From assembly GCA_002964805.2 (NCBI GenBank), contig PUDQ02000001.1:1264001-1328000 (forward strand): a stretch of DNA of 64,000 nt, written 5' to 3'. Position 1 is the first letter of the stretch, and every line of letters starts with the position of its first letter. The notes under the pieces were generated by a model that was not told where the DNA came from, ran no database searches, and saw only the letters and a program-made list of their open reading frames with translations. The stretch comes from Trametes villosa (Eukaryota; Basidiomycota; Agaricomycetes; Polyporales; Polyporaceae). Below are positions 1 through 10,930 of this stretch, in pieces. The position numbers and the translations under genes were made by a program.

Positions 1-1365
1 ACACCTAGCCTGCAAACTCTTGCCGCAATTCACTCACACGCCAAACAGGACAGTGCTGCTGATACTACGGCGTACCAATACTGGGTCACGGACGTGCACA
101 ACGGCATAGTGAACATTGACCGAGTCAAGGCTGGGACGTACCGTCTTACGGTGTCTGCCAAGGGTACGCATGAGGTCCCAGCGCATGCCTGCGCATATCA
201 CTTACCGGGCGCCGCTGCCACAGGGATTTTCGGCGACTATGTCCAAGATAACGTCGTCGTCAAGCCCAAGAAGAACACGCATCTCAGCGCGACATGGGTG
301 CCCGAGTCGGCGGGGACGGAGATCTGGCGCATTGGCGTACCCGACAAGACTGCAGGCGAGTTTAAGAACGGCTGGGAGCGCGACACGACGCACCCCCGGC
401 AGCCATCCAGTATGTCGACCTTGCGACGCATCCAAGATCATAGACTGACCGCAACGACGCAGAGTACAGGATCTACTGGGGAGCATGGGACTTCCCGAAC
501 GAGTTCCCTGGCGGCGTTAACTTCACCGTCGGACAAAGCGTCGAGAGCCGCGACTGGGTTAGTACCTCTGGCTAAACGCGGTGGTCCCCAGATATTGACA
601 CACCCTGGTGGCCCTTTTCCTTGGACAGAACTACGTGCACTGGTCCCAATATGGGCCGACCTATACCCGAAACGACACCGTAACTGGTACGCCTTCCTGT
701 CCCTTCTTGTCAGTCCTGCCGTCTCACAAGGCGTTCGTGCCGCAGACATCAACCGGTGGACGATCAACTTCCACATCGACGCGCACACCGCACGCAAGCT
801 CACCTCGCGCTCAGTCGCGACCTTGACCATCCAGCTCGCAGCGGCGAAGACGACCGCGGGCAACACAGACGCGAACCAGGGCGACTTCGCCAGCTTCCCT
901 GTAAGTGTCTCCCTGGGCCGAGGCTGTCATAGAGGAGTACTGAGCGAACCATGGACAGATCAACACCTACGTGAACGACGTCGCAGACCCGCTGGTGTGG
1001 ACCATCCAGCAGACCGACAGCAGCAGCTGTGGCGAACGTTCCGGTGCGTGAAAGCCCGATCATCAGCCAGTGTTACCAAATGGTGCTGACGCCCTGTCCC
1101 AGCGATTTCCTGCCACCTGCTTGCGCGGAAGTTCCAATTCCCGGGCACGCAGCTGAAGGAGGGCGACAACCGTTTTGTGGTGCGTGTCTCAAATCGTTGT
1201 GCCCGCTTCGAGCAACAGGTGCAGTCGACTGACATGACTTCCGATAGTTGGAGCTGCCTCACGCCGCACCGGTGGTAAGTCCGTCCGTTGCCTCCGATAG
1301 CCTCTTACTGACAGCCTCGTTCACAGTACGTGCAGTACGATGCTCTCAGGCTCGAGTTACGATGA
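1..1365 (+). CDS. Rhamnogalacturonan endolyase, PL4 family (3' part; starts left of window)
   Basis: Secreted pectin-degrading enzyme that cleaves the rhamnogalacturonan I backbone by beta-elimination. Only the middle and C-terminal (fibronectin-III-like and carbohydrate-binding) domains are visible. The read-through includes VKAGTYRLTVSAKG, then after a short intron GIFGDYVQDNVVV, then YRIYWGAWDFPNEFPGGVNF, NYVHWSQYGPTYTRNDTV, an NRWTINFHID segment and the terminal YVQYDALRLELR before TGA at 1363-1365. All of these fit the fungal PL4 pattern. At least seven GT-AG introns are needed, for example 559 to about 620, 901 to about 960 and 1276-1326, and each keeps frame. The N-terminal catalytic beta-sandwich would lie left of position 1. 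No broken codons are seen, so the gene looks intact within the window. It is convergent with the SRA gene downstream. Family call is firm; exact splice sites are inferred. Confidence 0.9.
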
Positions 1366-1776
1366 AAGAACGCAGGGCAAGTGCCCAGGAGTCTGGAGGA
1401 CAGACAATCGGGACGAGTCGCAGCGATTCCATAGTTTTAGTATCATGGTTACTTGGAACAGGAACAATATACCAGCTATATACAGGTACACACGGGCTAT
1501 ATACAGATACATCGACGGGAGCATTATATGTGCATGAGATAAGAGCACGTAAGCAAGCAGAGCAGAGGATAGCAGCAAGGTATAGTAAGAGAGTACATCA
1601 AGACAGATGGTGAGATCGAACCCAAGAAGGCGACTATGTTTTTCTCCTCCGTATGACGTCCTCATCGGGGATGAAGAGATACGCCGTTGTGCGGATGTAG
1701 CACCATTTACTCCATGGAGCTATCTGAGGTTTTGGCAGCGGGGGGGTGGGTATCACGCTTCGGCGACGTCCTCGGC
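1366..1776. other. Intergenic, convergent 3' ends
   Basis: This gap lies between the ends of the PL4 gene (+) and the SRA gene (-). It is relatively AT-rich and contains repeated ATATACA-type stretches at about 1475-1510, which suit 3' UTR and polyadenylation signals. Small overlapping reading frames on both strands have no recognisable content. Confidence 0.5.
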
Positions 1777-3423
1777 CTAAGCAGTCTCGTCCTCCTCGAC
1801 CTTCTCGGACGCGGCCTCGTCCTCTTCGGTCAGGACCCCACCCTTCTCGGTCTTAACTTCATCCTTTTCGGCCTTGACATCGTCCTTCGCAGCCTTGGCT
1901 TCCTCGTCTGAGGCCAACGGGGTATCCGTGGGGGCGGTGGACTCGCTCTTGACAGCGTCCTCATCCGAAGCAGGAGCAGAAGACGCGCGCGTTTCCGCGT
2001 CGGCATCCTCTTCGTCGCTCTCTTCGTCGCGATCGTCCCCGTACTGAAGAGGGGCCTGCCCGGAGATACGCTATGGGACATGCAGCAAAGCTATTAGTAC
2101 GGTAGGAGCAACAGGTAAAGCAACAGATACAGACCTTGAGTGCGAACTTGCAAACGAGATAGCCCTTTGCGTTGAGTCCGCGTTCCATCCAGGCCTACCA
2201 ATTGTTTGTTGAGGGCGGGACGTAGTCCGAAGTTGAACTAATACGCACCTTCTCGACGGTGTAGAGGCCGTCGTAGCGGTAACCTTCCGCGGGGGCGTAC
2301 TCTGAGTGAAGCTTGTACCCGCGGATGACACGCACGGGCTTCTTGGTCTCAGACGACCTCTGCGTTGGTGTGGACGAGGTTTGAGCGAGGGTATTACGGC
2401 CGAGGATCCGCTGACAGACGCACCTGGAGGGCCCTGTTGAATGCATTCTCGAAAGTCTGGTCGCAACTTTGCGGGGCAGTACGGAGCTACGGGAAAGAGT
2501 ATCCACGTCAGTACGACAGCAAACTTCACGACATAACCCGGCATCGAAACGAACGTTCTTGGGTTTGTCCTTGGTTCCCTTCAGGTCGCGGCCACCAGAG
2601 CCAGTGAACGTGCTGCGGACGATTAGTCGAGTAGTACGGCGGAACACGTATGCGGGGAACTCACAAGGCTTCCCCGAGGTCAACATCGTCCTCGTAACCA
2701 CCGGATAGAGCAACGGAGTAGGCGCCTTGAGGCCCAGCTGAGATACCAGCAACCCAGGGCCTGTGGGTGCGTGGCTTAGAATCAACGGGTCACACGAAAC
2801 GCTGGCAGACTACGTACGCGTGAATGGCATCGGCACTGCAAGCTTGGCTGCGGGAGGGTATATCAGCAGTAGCAGCATTCTGAGCAGCATTTCGAGAACA
2901 TACCGAGTCTCCCACCAAGTGCCAACGGGGATACCAGGTATAGCACCGTAAGTCTTCCTGCAAATGCGCGTTGTGACAACACGCGCGAAAGCGACTCGCG
3001 AGATACATACGGATCGTGAGTGCGCCTCATCGCATCCCTGGGCGCGCTGTTCATCGCGCGCTCCGCCGCAGTACTGACGACGCGAGGGAGAGCGCGGGCA
3101 GCGGCAGCCGAGCTCTGACCGTCCTCGTTGTAGTTGAGGGTCTTGCCCCTGTTGCGAGAGCTCCTGCGCAGGCCCTCCGTAGCGTCGCCGTCGCCGTAGG
3201 CCTTTGAGGCCTTCTTGGGACGCTCGTCTTCGTTGCCATCGCCATCCGGATCCTCGACTGGAGCCTGGCGTTTCTTGGACTGAGCGGGCTTGCGTTTCGC
3301 CTTGGATTTACTGGACTGTAGGAGGGTAGTTGACGCATTACCCAGGCCTAGTTGTTCAAGCAAGGCCCTGTTCCTCGCAATAGTCGCATTGCGCTGCTCG
3401 TCATAATTCTCCATGTCAGACAT
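1777..3423 (-). CDS. SRA-YDG domain protein (UHRF1-like modified-DNA reader without RING)
   Basis: Likely nuclear protein that recognises methylated (or hemimethylated) cytosine. Reading leftwards from ATG at 3421-3423, the N-terminal ~150 residues are basic and Ser/Lys-rich (RSSRNRGKTLNYNEDG). The SRA-YDG fold follows: YGAIPGIPVGTWWETR, HAPWVAGISAGPQGAYS, LSGGYEDDVDLGEAF, TFTGSGGRDLKG, SCDQTFENAFNRAL, KKPVRVIRGYKLHSEYAP and GYRYDGLYTVEK. The C-terminal ~60 residues are very acidic, ending at TAG (1777-1779). Eight or so introns of 50-75 nt join these blocks in phase. No PHD, tandem Tudor or RING domain is present, as is usual for fungal members. The pocket Tyr/Asp of GGYEDD is kept, while the Tyr of the animal YTGSGG motif is Phe here. 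The domain assignment is secure; methyl-cytosine binding is inferred from the family. Confidence 0.93.
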
Positions 3424-3787
3424 TCTGGCAGAGGATAGTGAGAAAGGGGGAAGAGGGAGAGTGGGGGCGAGACTCAAGAGAGCTCCGCGTCTTTGTGGCT
3501 TGGCGCCCGCATATCCTCGTCGAGTCATGTGATCGCGTATACGACCGGCGCCTATGAGTCGCCAGGCGGAGCCTACTGGTAAGTGCGCTGATCGACGCAT
3601 TTCTTTTGTACAATCGTTTACAGCGCTGCAGCAACTTCAAGTATGATAGCACAATATATGACAGCATAGAGCTACAGCGTTTCGCAAGCGACAACGTAGA
3701 TACAGCATTGGGTAGATTGTCCTTCTTGAGTAACTCCTCTCGCTCTCCGACTCGGAGTCTCCTACCAACTCTTCGCGACAGCAGCGC
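3424..3787. other. Intergenic: SRA gene promoter and CCCH gene 3' region
   Basis: Both flanking genes are on the minus strand. The part next to 3423 should hold the 5' UTR and promoter of the SRA gene. Stretches such as GTACAATCG and ATATATGACAG at about 3607-3665 are AT-richer than their surroundings. I see no gene or clear TATA box at a typical distance. Confidence 0.4.
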
Positions 3788-5899
3788 TCAGCTAGTATAG
3801 CCTTGCGGGATGAACTCCTGGAAACCTAGGAAGTTAGAACCCAGTCCTGGCGGAGAGAACGGCCTCGCATTGACCCCATCGAACACCGGCAGGCGGAAGG
3901 CATTCTGCGCGTCTGGGAACGGACCGGCCAGCGGGGACAGAGGGGCTTTCAGCCCTTGCGGCACGGGGCTCTGAGGGTTCGAACTGGGGATCGGACTGGG
4001 GAGCGGGACCGGGCTCGTGGGCACGGAGCCCTTGCTTCCGCGCCGCTCGACACCGAGCTCCCCGTGCATGCCGGCTGCAGACATCGTCAGTTGGGGCGCG
4101 TGTGCAAGTGCGTGTACGTGGAAACTCACCACCAACGAACTTGCACTTGCCCTGCTTGCGGTACACGCACTTCGCGCCTTTGGGGCAGACGTGGCTCATA
4201 ATACACGAGTCGCCGGCCGGGCAGCGATGTCCTACAGATGCAACCGTTTAGCTGCCATGCTCAAACAAACGAGCGAGAAACACGAACCGTTGTTTGCGGC
4301 GGAGCACGGCCATTTCTTCGCGTTGACCCGGAGCTCTTCGATTTGCTCCGGAGTAAGGATGTAATAATGTTCGTATTTGCAGTGATCCCCGTTGACACAT
4401 TTTGCGAGGTAGTGGAAGTTACAAGGAGGCGGTTTCTCTGTCAGACCAGTTAGCACAGGCGACACTTGTACCAGCTTCAATACACTCACGTTTATTGAGA
4501 GGCTACGCATTGACCGAGTGAGGATCCCGATGACTCCACGGCAAATTGACGCGAGACGTACCTGGGTCGGGTCGATGGCACGCGGCTGTTTCTTCGCTGG
4601 GGTCCCCTTATTCGAGACCGGCGTCCCCGCCTTAGATCGTGCCTTCTCCGCCTCCTGCGCCTGCTGCAGCGCGAGCTGTTTCGGCGGTTTAGGCGAGTTC
4701 ACTGACTTCGGCGAGCTTGTGTTGCTGCTCGCCGCCGACGGTTTTGCGGCAGCGGCGGCTGCAGCGACCGCCGCCGCGGCTTTCTTCGTTCCGTTAGTGT
4801 AGAGCTTCTTCGAGATGAAGACGCCTTCGATCTCGAGGTCGCGGATGTCGAGGCTCTTGATCTCGTGCGCGAGGTCTTTGTAGCCCTTGAGCAGGGTGAC
4901 CTTGTGCAGCAGGCCTTCGTTCTGTAGTTGATTGAGTGTGGATGTGTACCCGTTGTCGTGCGCGCCTGAGAATGTCGTCAAACATAATCGTCTACTGCGG
5001 ACTAAATACACTCACCACCGAAGAACACCTTTGACGTCTGCGGGAAGCGCGTGAAGACGCGGAGGCACTCCTTGATCTTCGAGTCCGCCGCCTCTTTCCC
5101 GTTCCCGACGTCGACGATCGAGAACAGGGGCGATGACTGGTTGAAGCCGAGGACGAACGCCTCGAACTGCTCCGTGGTGCAGACCGCGTTCGCGGTGAGC
5201 GTCTCGACGAGCCCGCTCTTGTTGCAGTAGATCGTGAGCCACAGCTGCCCGCGCCCCGCGACAGCCGCCTCGTCGGGGTCGAGCGACGCGAGATGTGCCG
5301 TGATGCCCTTCGTGAGCAGCTGCGCGGCCGTCCGCCCGCCCGCCTGGCCCTCCCTTATGAGGTCCGCGGAGAAGATGTTCCCGTCCCCGTCGATGAGGCA
5401 CAGGATCAAAGGGTTGTCTTCCTATCATGCCGATATGAAGTCGGTCAGGGTGAAAACGGTACACAGTAAGGGGTGGCTCACCTTCAGGGAGCCGAGGGTC
5501 CGCTCGAGCTTGTCCACCGCCTTCTTGAACACCTTCCTGTCTCCGTCCGCGGTCTTGAACGCGCCCTTCCACACGGACAGCTCCTGCTCGAGCTCCTCCA
5601 CGCGCGCCTCGAGCTCCGCGTTCCGCGAGAACGTCTTCTCAAACAGGGCTGCGCGCGCACCCACGCCGGTCAGCACGGGGCCGGAGAACCAAGAACCGGC
5701 GCGCATTAGGCAGGGGACTCACCCGTTTGCTCTTCGAGAAGGCGTTTCCTGCAGCGCGTACGTGAACCGTCAGCTCATGTGCCTGCCGCAGCGACGCGAG
5801 GCGGAGGCGAAGACAGGGGCGCGGGGCCGGTGGCGCGGAGGGGAGGACGCACCAGAGGGCGAAGTCGGAGGCGCTCCTTAGTACGCTCTCATCGTCCAT
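3788..5899 (-). CDS. CCCH-type zinc finger protein of the fungal DUF7923-like family
   Basis: Probable RNA-associated protein of unknown substrate. From ATG at 5897-5899 the N-terminus is a coiled coil (FSRNAELEARVEELEQELSV). It is followed by a conserved domain opening with LILCLIDGDGNIFSADLIRE and running through FEAFVLGFNQSSPLFSIVDV, FPQTSKVFFGG, HDNGYTSTLNQL and DIRDLEIEGVFISKKLYTN. Next come an Ala-rich linker and a Ser/Pro-rich stretch. A first CCCH finger (CNFHYLAKCVNGDHCKYEH, C-x7-C-x5-C-x3-H) lies near 4380-4440, and a second Cys/His cluster (SCIMSHVCPKGAKCVY) near 4165-4215. The Pro-rich C-terminus ends FIPQGYTS at 3788. About six short introns are needed. The domain order matches the CCCH proteins common in Agaricomycetes, and the molecular role is not known. 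Confidence 0.88.
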
Positions 5900-6340
5900 C
5901 GTCTTTGCGTTGGGTTTTCTTAAATTTAGTGGTCGTGTGCTGAGTTAGGCTGGAATAGGGGGGTCTGCATGCACCCGCCGCGGGGGAGGGGCTTTAAAGA
6001 GTTTGTGGGAGAAAGGCAGGTGCGCTGCGGCCCGCGTCCTCGCCTCTGCCACAATGGCCGATCTAGAAGCAGATCTAGGCGCTCGCCGTAGCACAAAGGC
6101 TCTCGGCGCTCGCCAGGGGCGATGCGCCCGCGCCGGCCCATGTCACGACGAGCGCGCGGGTACCATAATAAAGCGTCCTTGAAAGACGTTTGCGGCTGAT
6201 GGTCATTTGACATGGCATTATGTTCTCGTCGTGAGGGGATGTATAATGCCGGAGACTATGATACAGGTGCCAGTACTAGGTACAGTGTGTTGTAGGAAGA
6301 TGAGTGTACATCGCTGCCGAACGCGAATACCGACCCGTCA
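5900..6340. other. Intergenic: CCCH gene promoter
   Basis: Upstream of the CCCH gene start (minus) and downstream of the next minus-strand gene. It holds a GC-rich part (about 5960-6160) with a short inverted repeat GATCTAGAAGCAGATC near 6060 and a more AT-rich part after 6160. No coding content or RNA gene is recognised. Confidence 0.4.
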
Positions 6341-7815
6341 CTACGCCCTGTCCACCACATGCAGTGCTGTCCGGAGGAAGATCTCCCTGGCCTCCTTATC
6401 GTCGCAAGGGCCAGAGGTAGCAGCAACCGCCCGTCGGGACTTCTTCCACATCTTCCACATGCCCTCCAGGGCGATCCGCAGGTCTGCCTCCTCCTCTTCT
6501 TCCACGCCGCACGCGTCTGCGCGACCCGACGCGCTTCCGAGGGTATGGGGTTGACTGACGGCTTCTTCCGAGTGTGCTTGAGCCATGGACGCGCCTTCGG
6601 CGATGATGGCAGCAGCCGTCGAGGCGCTCACACCGCTAAGTCCCAATCCAGGGGAGGATGACATATCGGAGTCGTCGCTGTCTCCAACGGTCGGTGAGCT
6701 GAGGACTTCCTCTGCATCGAACGTAGCATCGGGCGCCGGACTCGGGGGGACGCTCTCTCGCGGAGTGAGGCTGGACAGAAGTCTAGCCAAAGCGGTTGGC
6801 GATGCTGGGTCCCACCGTGAGTTGCTTCGCGGGCGAAGCTCGGTCGACGGCGGGATGAGCAGCGGCTCCGCGTACGTGTCCTCAGAGGGCACACGCACCG
6901 GAACCGGAAGTGGTATCGGCGAGGTCACGTCCTGCTGGGTTTCCGCCTGACTAGGAAGTGGTTTCCGGTGCCCTTGCGGAATGGGGGAGGGGATCGTGGA
7001 ATCCGCGGTACCTAAAAAGAGGGCATGTGAGATTGCATGAAACACATCGGAAGCGCAGCTACAGCCATTTCAAGCCAGATAGTTGTTTCGGGCATCATCT
7101 CGTCTGAAGCTCGTTTGCGCGTGTACATGTGATGCAGGCGACACATACCGTGAACTGACGAATATTGCGCCCAGTAGGCATCCTCGGAAGAGGTAGCGTC
7201 CTTGGCGGACGCGGGTGCACTGTCGTGGTACGCGCTGTCGCCGATGTCGGTGGACCCGTACGCGTTCCAGTAATCGTCATCGTCACCGTCGTCCTCAGGG
7301 AGGTCAAGATCGTAGTTGCGGGGGTACGCCGCAGCGGACAGGGTCGGCAGGGAGACTACGTTTGGCGGTGCAGGTGGGACAAGGACGTCCTCGAGTGCGC
7401 TCCGACTGCCCGGAGGGAACGGCATCAGGTCTGTGTTGTGATACTTCCACTCGCCCGACTCATCCCACTGGAGGATGACCCTCGCGCCGTCGGATCCATT
7501 CCCGGAGAGATCGACATGGGCGAAGAAGTCTTCTCCATCGAAGGAGTACTGTATGGGATAGGCGAACGGCTGATCATCGTCCAACGGGCGGGGACGAGAC
7601 TCAAGGAGGTCGATGATGTGTGCCTTCCTCTCGGGCGACGAGGGCCAGCAGAGATACTCGTCTGGCTGGTCTGGCGAGAGGCCGAGGAAATGGTGGCGCT
7701 GGAGGAGGGGTTTGGAGAGGAAGTGCGGAGGAAGCGGGTGAGTTAGCTGGGAGGGCGGCGCGATGTACTGTAGGAGAACGTGAACGACGTTGAGCGGGAG
7801 GGGTTCGGGGGACAT
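6341..7815 (-). CDS. Conserved hypothetical protein, acidic and disordered C-terminus
   Basis: I do not recognise a characterised family. The start at 7813-7815 gives MSPEPLPLNVVHVLLQYI. A ~190-residue N-terminal region follows with a hydrophobic helix-like segment, then LSPDQPDEYLCWPSSPERKA, a FDGEDFFAHVDLSG strand-like part and VILQWDESGEWKYHNTDLMP, which together look like a folded domain. After an acidic DLPEDDGDDDDYW segment, an intron of about 140 nt joins a Pro/Ser-rich linker. The C-terminal helix is Lys/Trp-rich (LEGMWKMWKKSRRAV) and ends HVVDRA before TAG at 6341-6343. Codon use, length (over 400 aa) and the clean splice in phase support a real gene. The C-terminal helix could be a protein-interaction motif. 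Upstream in-frame ATGs exist to 7959, but the chosen one precedes the first conserved-looking residues. Confidence 0.7.
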
Positions 7816-8122
7816 GGTGGGAGGAGGCAAGGATGGATGCCGCCCATGTCCCGTCGTGCTCAGGTGAACAGCTGCTGAGATCTGAGAATGTGAAATGCGG
7901 GGTGCGGGGTCGCGGGGCGGACGCGTGAGGCACGTCCCGCCACACCTTGGCGCCCGCAAAATCCTTCACGCCCACGTTCCCCTCGGCATCGCCCGGCCCC
8001 TCAGCCCAGCGCGGCCAGCGCCAACCGCTCCTCTGCAGAACGTCCGAGACAACCGTTCCGGCAGCGCACACCTCGCCCTCGCCTTCGCTCCTTTTCCTCA
8101 TCCTCCTCTCTCACGACTCATC
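7816..8122. promoter_or_regulatory. Divergent promoter region, hypothetical protein / surface protein
   Basis: A 307-nt gap separates the divergent start codons of the acidic hypothetical protein (minus) and the small surface protein (plus). It is C-rich on the plus strand near 8060-8120 (TCCTCATCCTCCTCTC), the pyrimidine-rich leader often seen upstream of fungal starts. No TATA box is evident. Confidence 0.35.
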
Positions 8123-8747
8123 ATGCGGGCTGCATACACGTACCTCCTTGCCTGTCTCCTCCTCCCGCTTCTCGTCGTCGCACAGGTGCGTGTCAACCCT
8201 CTGATTGGTCTCCTGCTCGCTCTAACACCGCTCTTTCTCCTCACTCCAGTCCTCGAGCGGGGCAACTCAAACCTCAAGCGGTGCATCAGCAGCCTCGAGC
8301 GGCGCCTCACAGGCTAGCGGGTCTATCCAGCCAACCGCATCTGCAGGGGGAAACAGCACTACGAACAGCACCCAACCCTCCGTCGTCGTCTCTACGTCCA
8401 TCTCCGTTGGAGTTACAGTCGGCTCCGACCGCGTGCTCTCCACGTTTACGTCGACCACCCTCTTCACGAGCACCATCCTCCCCGCGGGATCCTCTGCGAA
8501 CGGCACCTCAGGGGGCGGGCAAACATCTTCTAAGCCGACGTCCACCTCTCCTCCGACCACCGCACCTTCGAACATCCCTACTGGCGGAAATCTTCCTGGT
8601 GGCGCACCCAACCCCGGCTCCCCATCAAAGGGCGGTGTCCTCGGTCCCAACGATGGATACATCGCCGCAGCCATGGGCATAAGCGTCAACTACCTCTTCA
8701 CCATGTTCGCGTTGGTTACCGTGGGCGGAGCGCTGGTGATGCTGTAG
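8123..8747 (+). CDS. Small secreted Ser/Thr-rich protein, probable GPI-anchored surface protein
   Basis: From ATG 8123-8125, MRAAYTYLLACLLLPLLVVAQ is a clear signal peptide. A single intron (about 8186-8249) is followed by a Ser/Gly/Ala-rich segment rich in S-S-G-A repeats. Then comes a Thr/Val beta-like stretch (SVVVSTSISVGVTVGSD, LSTFTSTTLFTSTI), a Pro/Ser/Gly linker and a C-terminal hydrophobic tail (MGISVNYLFTMFALVTVGGA) ending at TAG 8745-8747. A signal peptide, low-complexity O-glycosylatable core and terminal hydrophobic segment without a basic tail form the pattern of a GPI-anchored cell-wall protein. Length is about 185 aa. The precise function is unknown, and a simple single-pass membrane protein is the alternative. 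Confidence 0.82.
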
Positions 8748-9058
8748 ACGGCGAGGGGCGTTCGAGGTTTTGGTAGCTAGCGTTTTCTCCGCTCTGGACG
8801 CATATCATCTGCATGGACAATCTGTATGACCTCACGGACATCCTACTCTCGTATCCCTCCGCCTCGGTGGACGGTCGTCTCGTGTCCCGATTTACGCATA
8901 ATCTTTTGGAACATTTCTTGCTCTCGTTCGTTCGCATCTGTGGTTATACGTCTAGCATGGGGATAATCACATAGACTTTTGCTCTGTACTCTGGCGTGAA
9001 GCAGATCGCTTGGGATGGCAAATAGCCGTGCGAGAATTGGCCCGGGAGGCACGATCGA
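8748..9058. other. Intergenic: surface-protein 3' region and MYG1 promoter
   Basis: This gap of about 310 nt lies between two plus-strand genes. It contains AT-richer stretches (CATAATCTTTTGG near 8896) suited to transcript ends. No further reading frame of interest is seen on either strand. Confidence 0.4.
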
Positions 9059-10568
9059 GTGGCTTGCCTTCGATCGATGTGGTCGCACAACCTTCTTTCT
9101 TGCAGGCCTCTCTACCGCAGCGCAACACTCTCCCTTTCCCTCTCACGTCCGACAGTCCCGCGCAGATTCTCAATCAAGCCGTCGTTTTTGCGTTATCTGA
9201 GCATCATGTCCACCGACGACCACCCTGCCAAAAAGATGAAGCTGGATGAGAAGGTCGGTATGAATGCAGCTCGACCGAAACCCGTAGGCCTCGGAGTGCT
9301 CACAATCCGTCCAGGTGATTGGAACGCACAACGGCACCTTCCACTGCGACGAGGCCCTCGCCGTTTTCCTCTTGAAGCGCACCAAGGCCTACGCGGATGC
9401 TGGTATGTGTCTGGATTTGACGCAAGCAGCCGCATATATCGAGCCTGACATGCATCACAGGCTTGAAGCGTACCAGGGACCCCGCCGTCCTGAACACCTG
9501 CGACATCGTCGTCGACGTCGGCGGCGTGTACGATGAGAAGACCCAGCGTTTCGACCACCACCAGCGCGGCTTCGAGGAGATCTTCGGTCACGGCTTCAGC
9601 ACGAAGCTGTCCTCCGCCGGCCTGGTGTACAAGTACGTCTCCGCCACTGTGCAAGGTCCCCGTGTGCTGATCATTTGTTGCAGGCACTTCGGCAAGCAGA
9701 TCATTGCGAACAGGCTGAACCTGCGCGATGAGGACCCGAAGATCGAGACGCTCTGGCTCAAGCTCTACAAGGAGTTTATCGAGGCGATCGACGCCATCGA
9801 CAATGGCGTCTCGCTGTACCCCACCGACCTGAAGCCGCGCTACCGCGTCCGCACGGACGTCTCGAGCCGCGTCGGCTACCTTAACCCGGCTTGGAACGAG
9901 TCTGTCGACTCTGAGATTGTCGATGTGAGCTACTTTGTGGAAGTGTGTGTAAATATCGCGATGTTGACGGCATCCTTGTGTAGGCAAAGTTCCTGCAGGC
10001 GTCCACCCTCGTCGGTACGGAGTTCCTGGACCGCCTGGATTACTACGCGAACGCGTGGCTGCCCGCCCGCGACTTGGTCGTTGCCGCCCTCAACAAGCGC
10101 AAGGAAGTCGACCCGACCGGCCGCATTATCCTCTTTGAGCAGTTCGCGCCCTGGAAGGTACGCAGCCAAGCATATAGCCGTGAAACCTCCAGTCCTGATC
10201 ATGTCATAACAGGAGCACCTGTTCGAGCTCGAGGAGAGCCTCGCGATCCCCGAAGCGGAGAAGCCGATCTACGTGCTCTATCCCGACGAGACAGCGAACA
10301 ACTGGCGCATCCAGGCGGTCCCCGTCGCCCCGGAGAGCTTCGAGAGCAGGAAGGCCCTCCCCGAGAAGTGGCGCGGGGTGCGCGACGACGCGCTCTCGCA
10401 GATCTCGGGCGTAGATGGTTGCATCTTCATCCACGCCAGCGGCTTCATCGGCGGTGAGTCCTCTCGTGGAGCTCCAGGCGTGTGCATCAGGCTGAACGAC
10501 TACGGTGTGCAGGCAACAAGACGAAGGAGGGCGTCCTGCGCCTTGCGAACCTTGCGCTCAACATGTAA
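9059..10568 (+). CDS. MYG1: MYG1 family 3'-5' RNA exonuclease (DHH-like fold)
   Basis: MYG1 exonucleases process RNA in mitochondria and the nucleus/nucleolus. Diagnostic blocks are IGTHNGTFHCDEALAVFLLK, NTCDIVVDVGGVYDEKTQRF, the metal-binding FDHHQRGFEEIFG, LSSAGLVYKHFGKQII, EAIDAIDNGVSLYP, SRVGYLNPAWN, WRIQAVPVAPESFESR and the terminal FIHASGFIGG...LRLANLALNM, ending TAA at 10566-10568. Six GT-AG introns join these in phase. Two in-frame starts exist. The ATG at 9206 gives MSTDDHPAKKMKLDEK, with a nuclear-signal-like PAKKMKL. The ATG at 9059 adds 49 residues rich in Arg, Ser and Leu and free of acidic residues, resembling a mitochondrial presequence. I annotate the long form and treat 9206 as an alternative start. 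Family assignment is very secure. Confidence 0.95.
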
Positions 10569-10930
10569 AGCGTTCGTGGAATCGTGGGCGGAAGGAGGAC
10601 GTAAAGACTGCTGCGAATCTGGCATGAGATGCCAGTACCGACCCACGGGAGGTCGAGAAGGTCGCCTATGGTGATCCTGCACTCTCCGTTAGTCCATTGA
10701 GAGTACCACAAAGGTGCTTTCCCCGTCCTGTGGGCAGGGGTCGCCCAGGCGCACCTGGGCGTATGGTTTTCGAGGCGGGTAGCGGTCCGGAACGTCCCAC
10801 AGGCGTACCCGGCGCCCGGTGGCGTCATGCCACTGCACGGCTTGGCTCCAGCCACCACACACTCGACTCTCGAGTGTCTCTCTACCCGCTGTGCCCCCGC
10901 TGTACTACTACTGCTGCTTTTTGAATCGTG
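10569..10930. other. Intergenic between MYG1 and SurE-like gene
   Basis: A 362-nt gap between two plus-strand genes, serving as MYG1 terminator and SurE-like promoter. A pyrimidine-rich run (CTACTACTGCTGCTTTTTG) lies just before the SurE-like ATG at 10931. Short reading frames here have no recognisable content. Confidence 0.4.

Noticed and set aside
1610..1640. tRNA B-box-like GGTTCGA on the minus strand
   Set aside because: No T-stem pairing and no A box at the right distance; similar isolated matches near 3980 and 46520 also fail.
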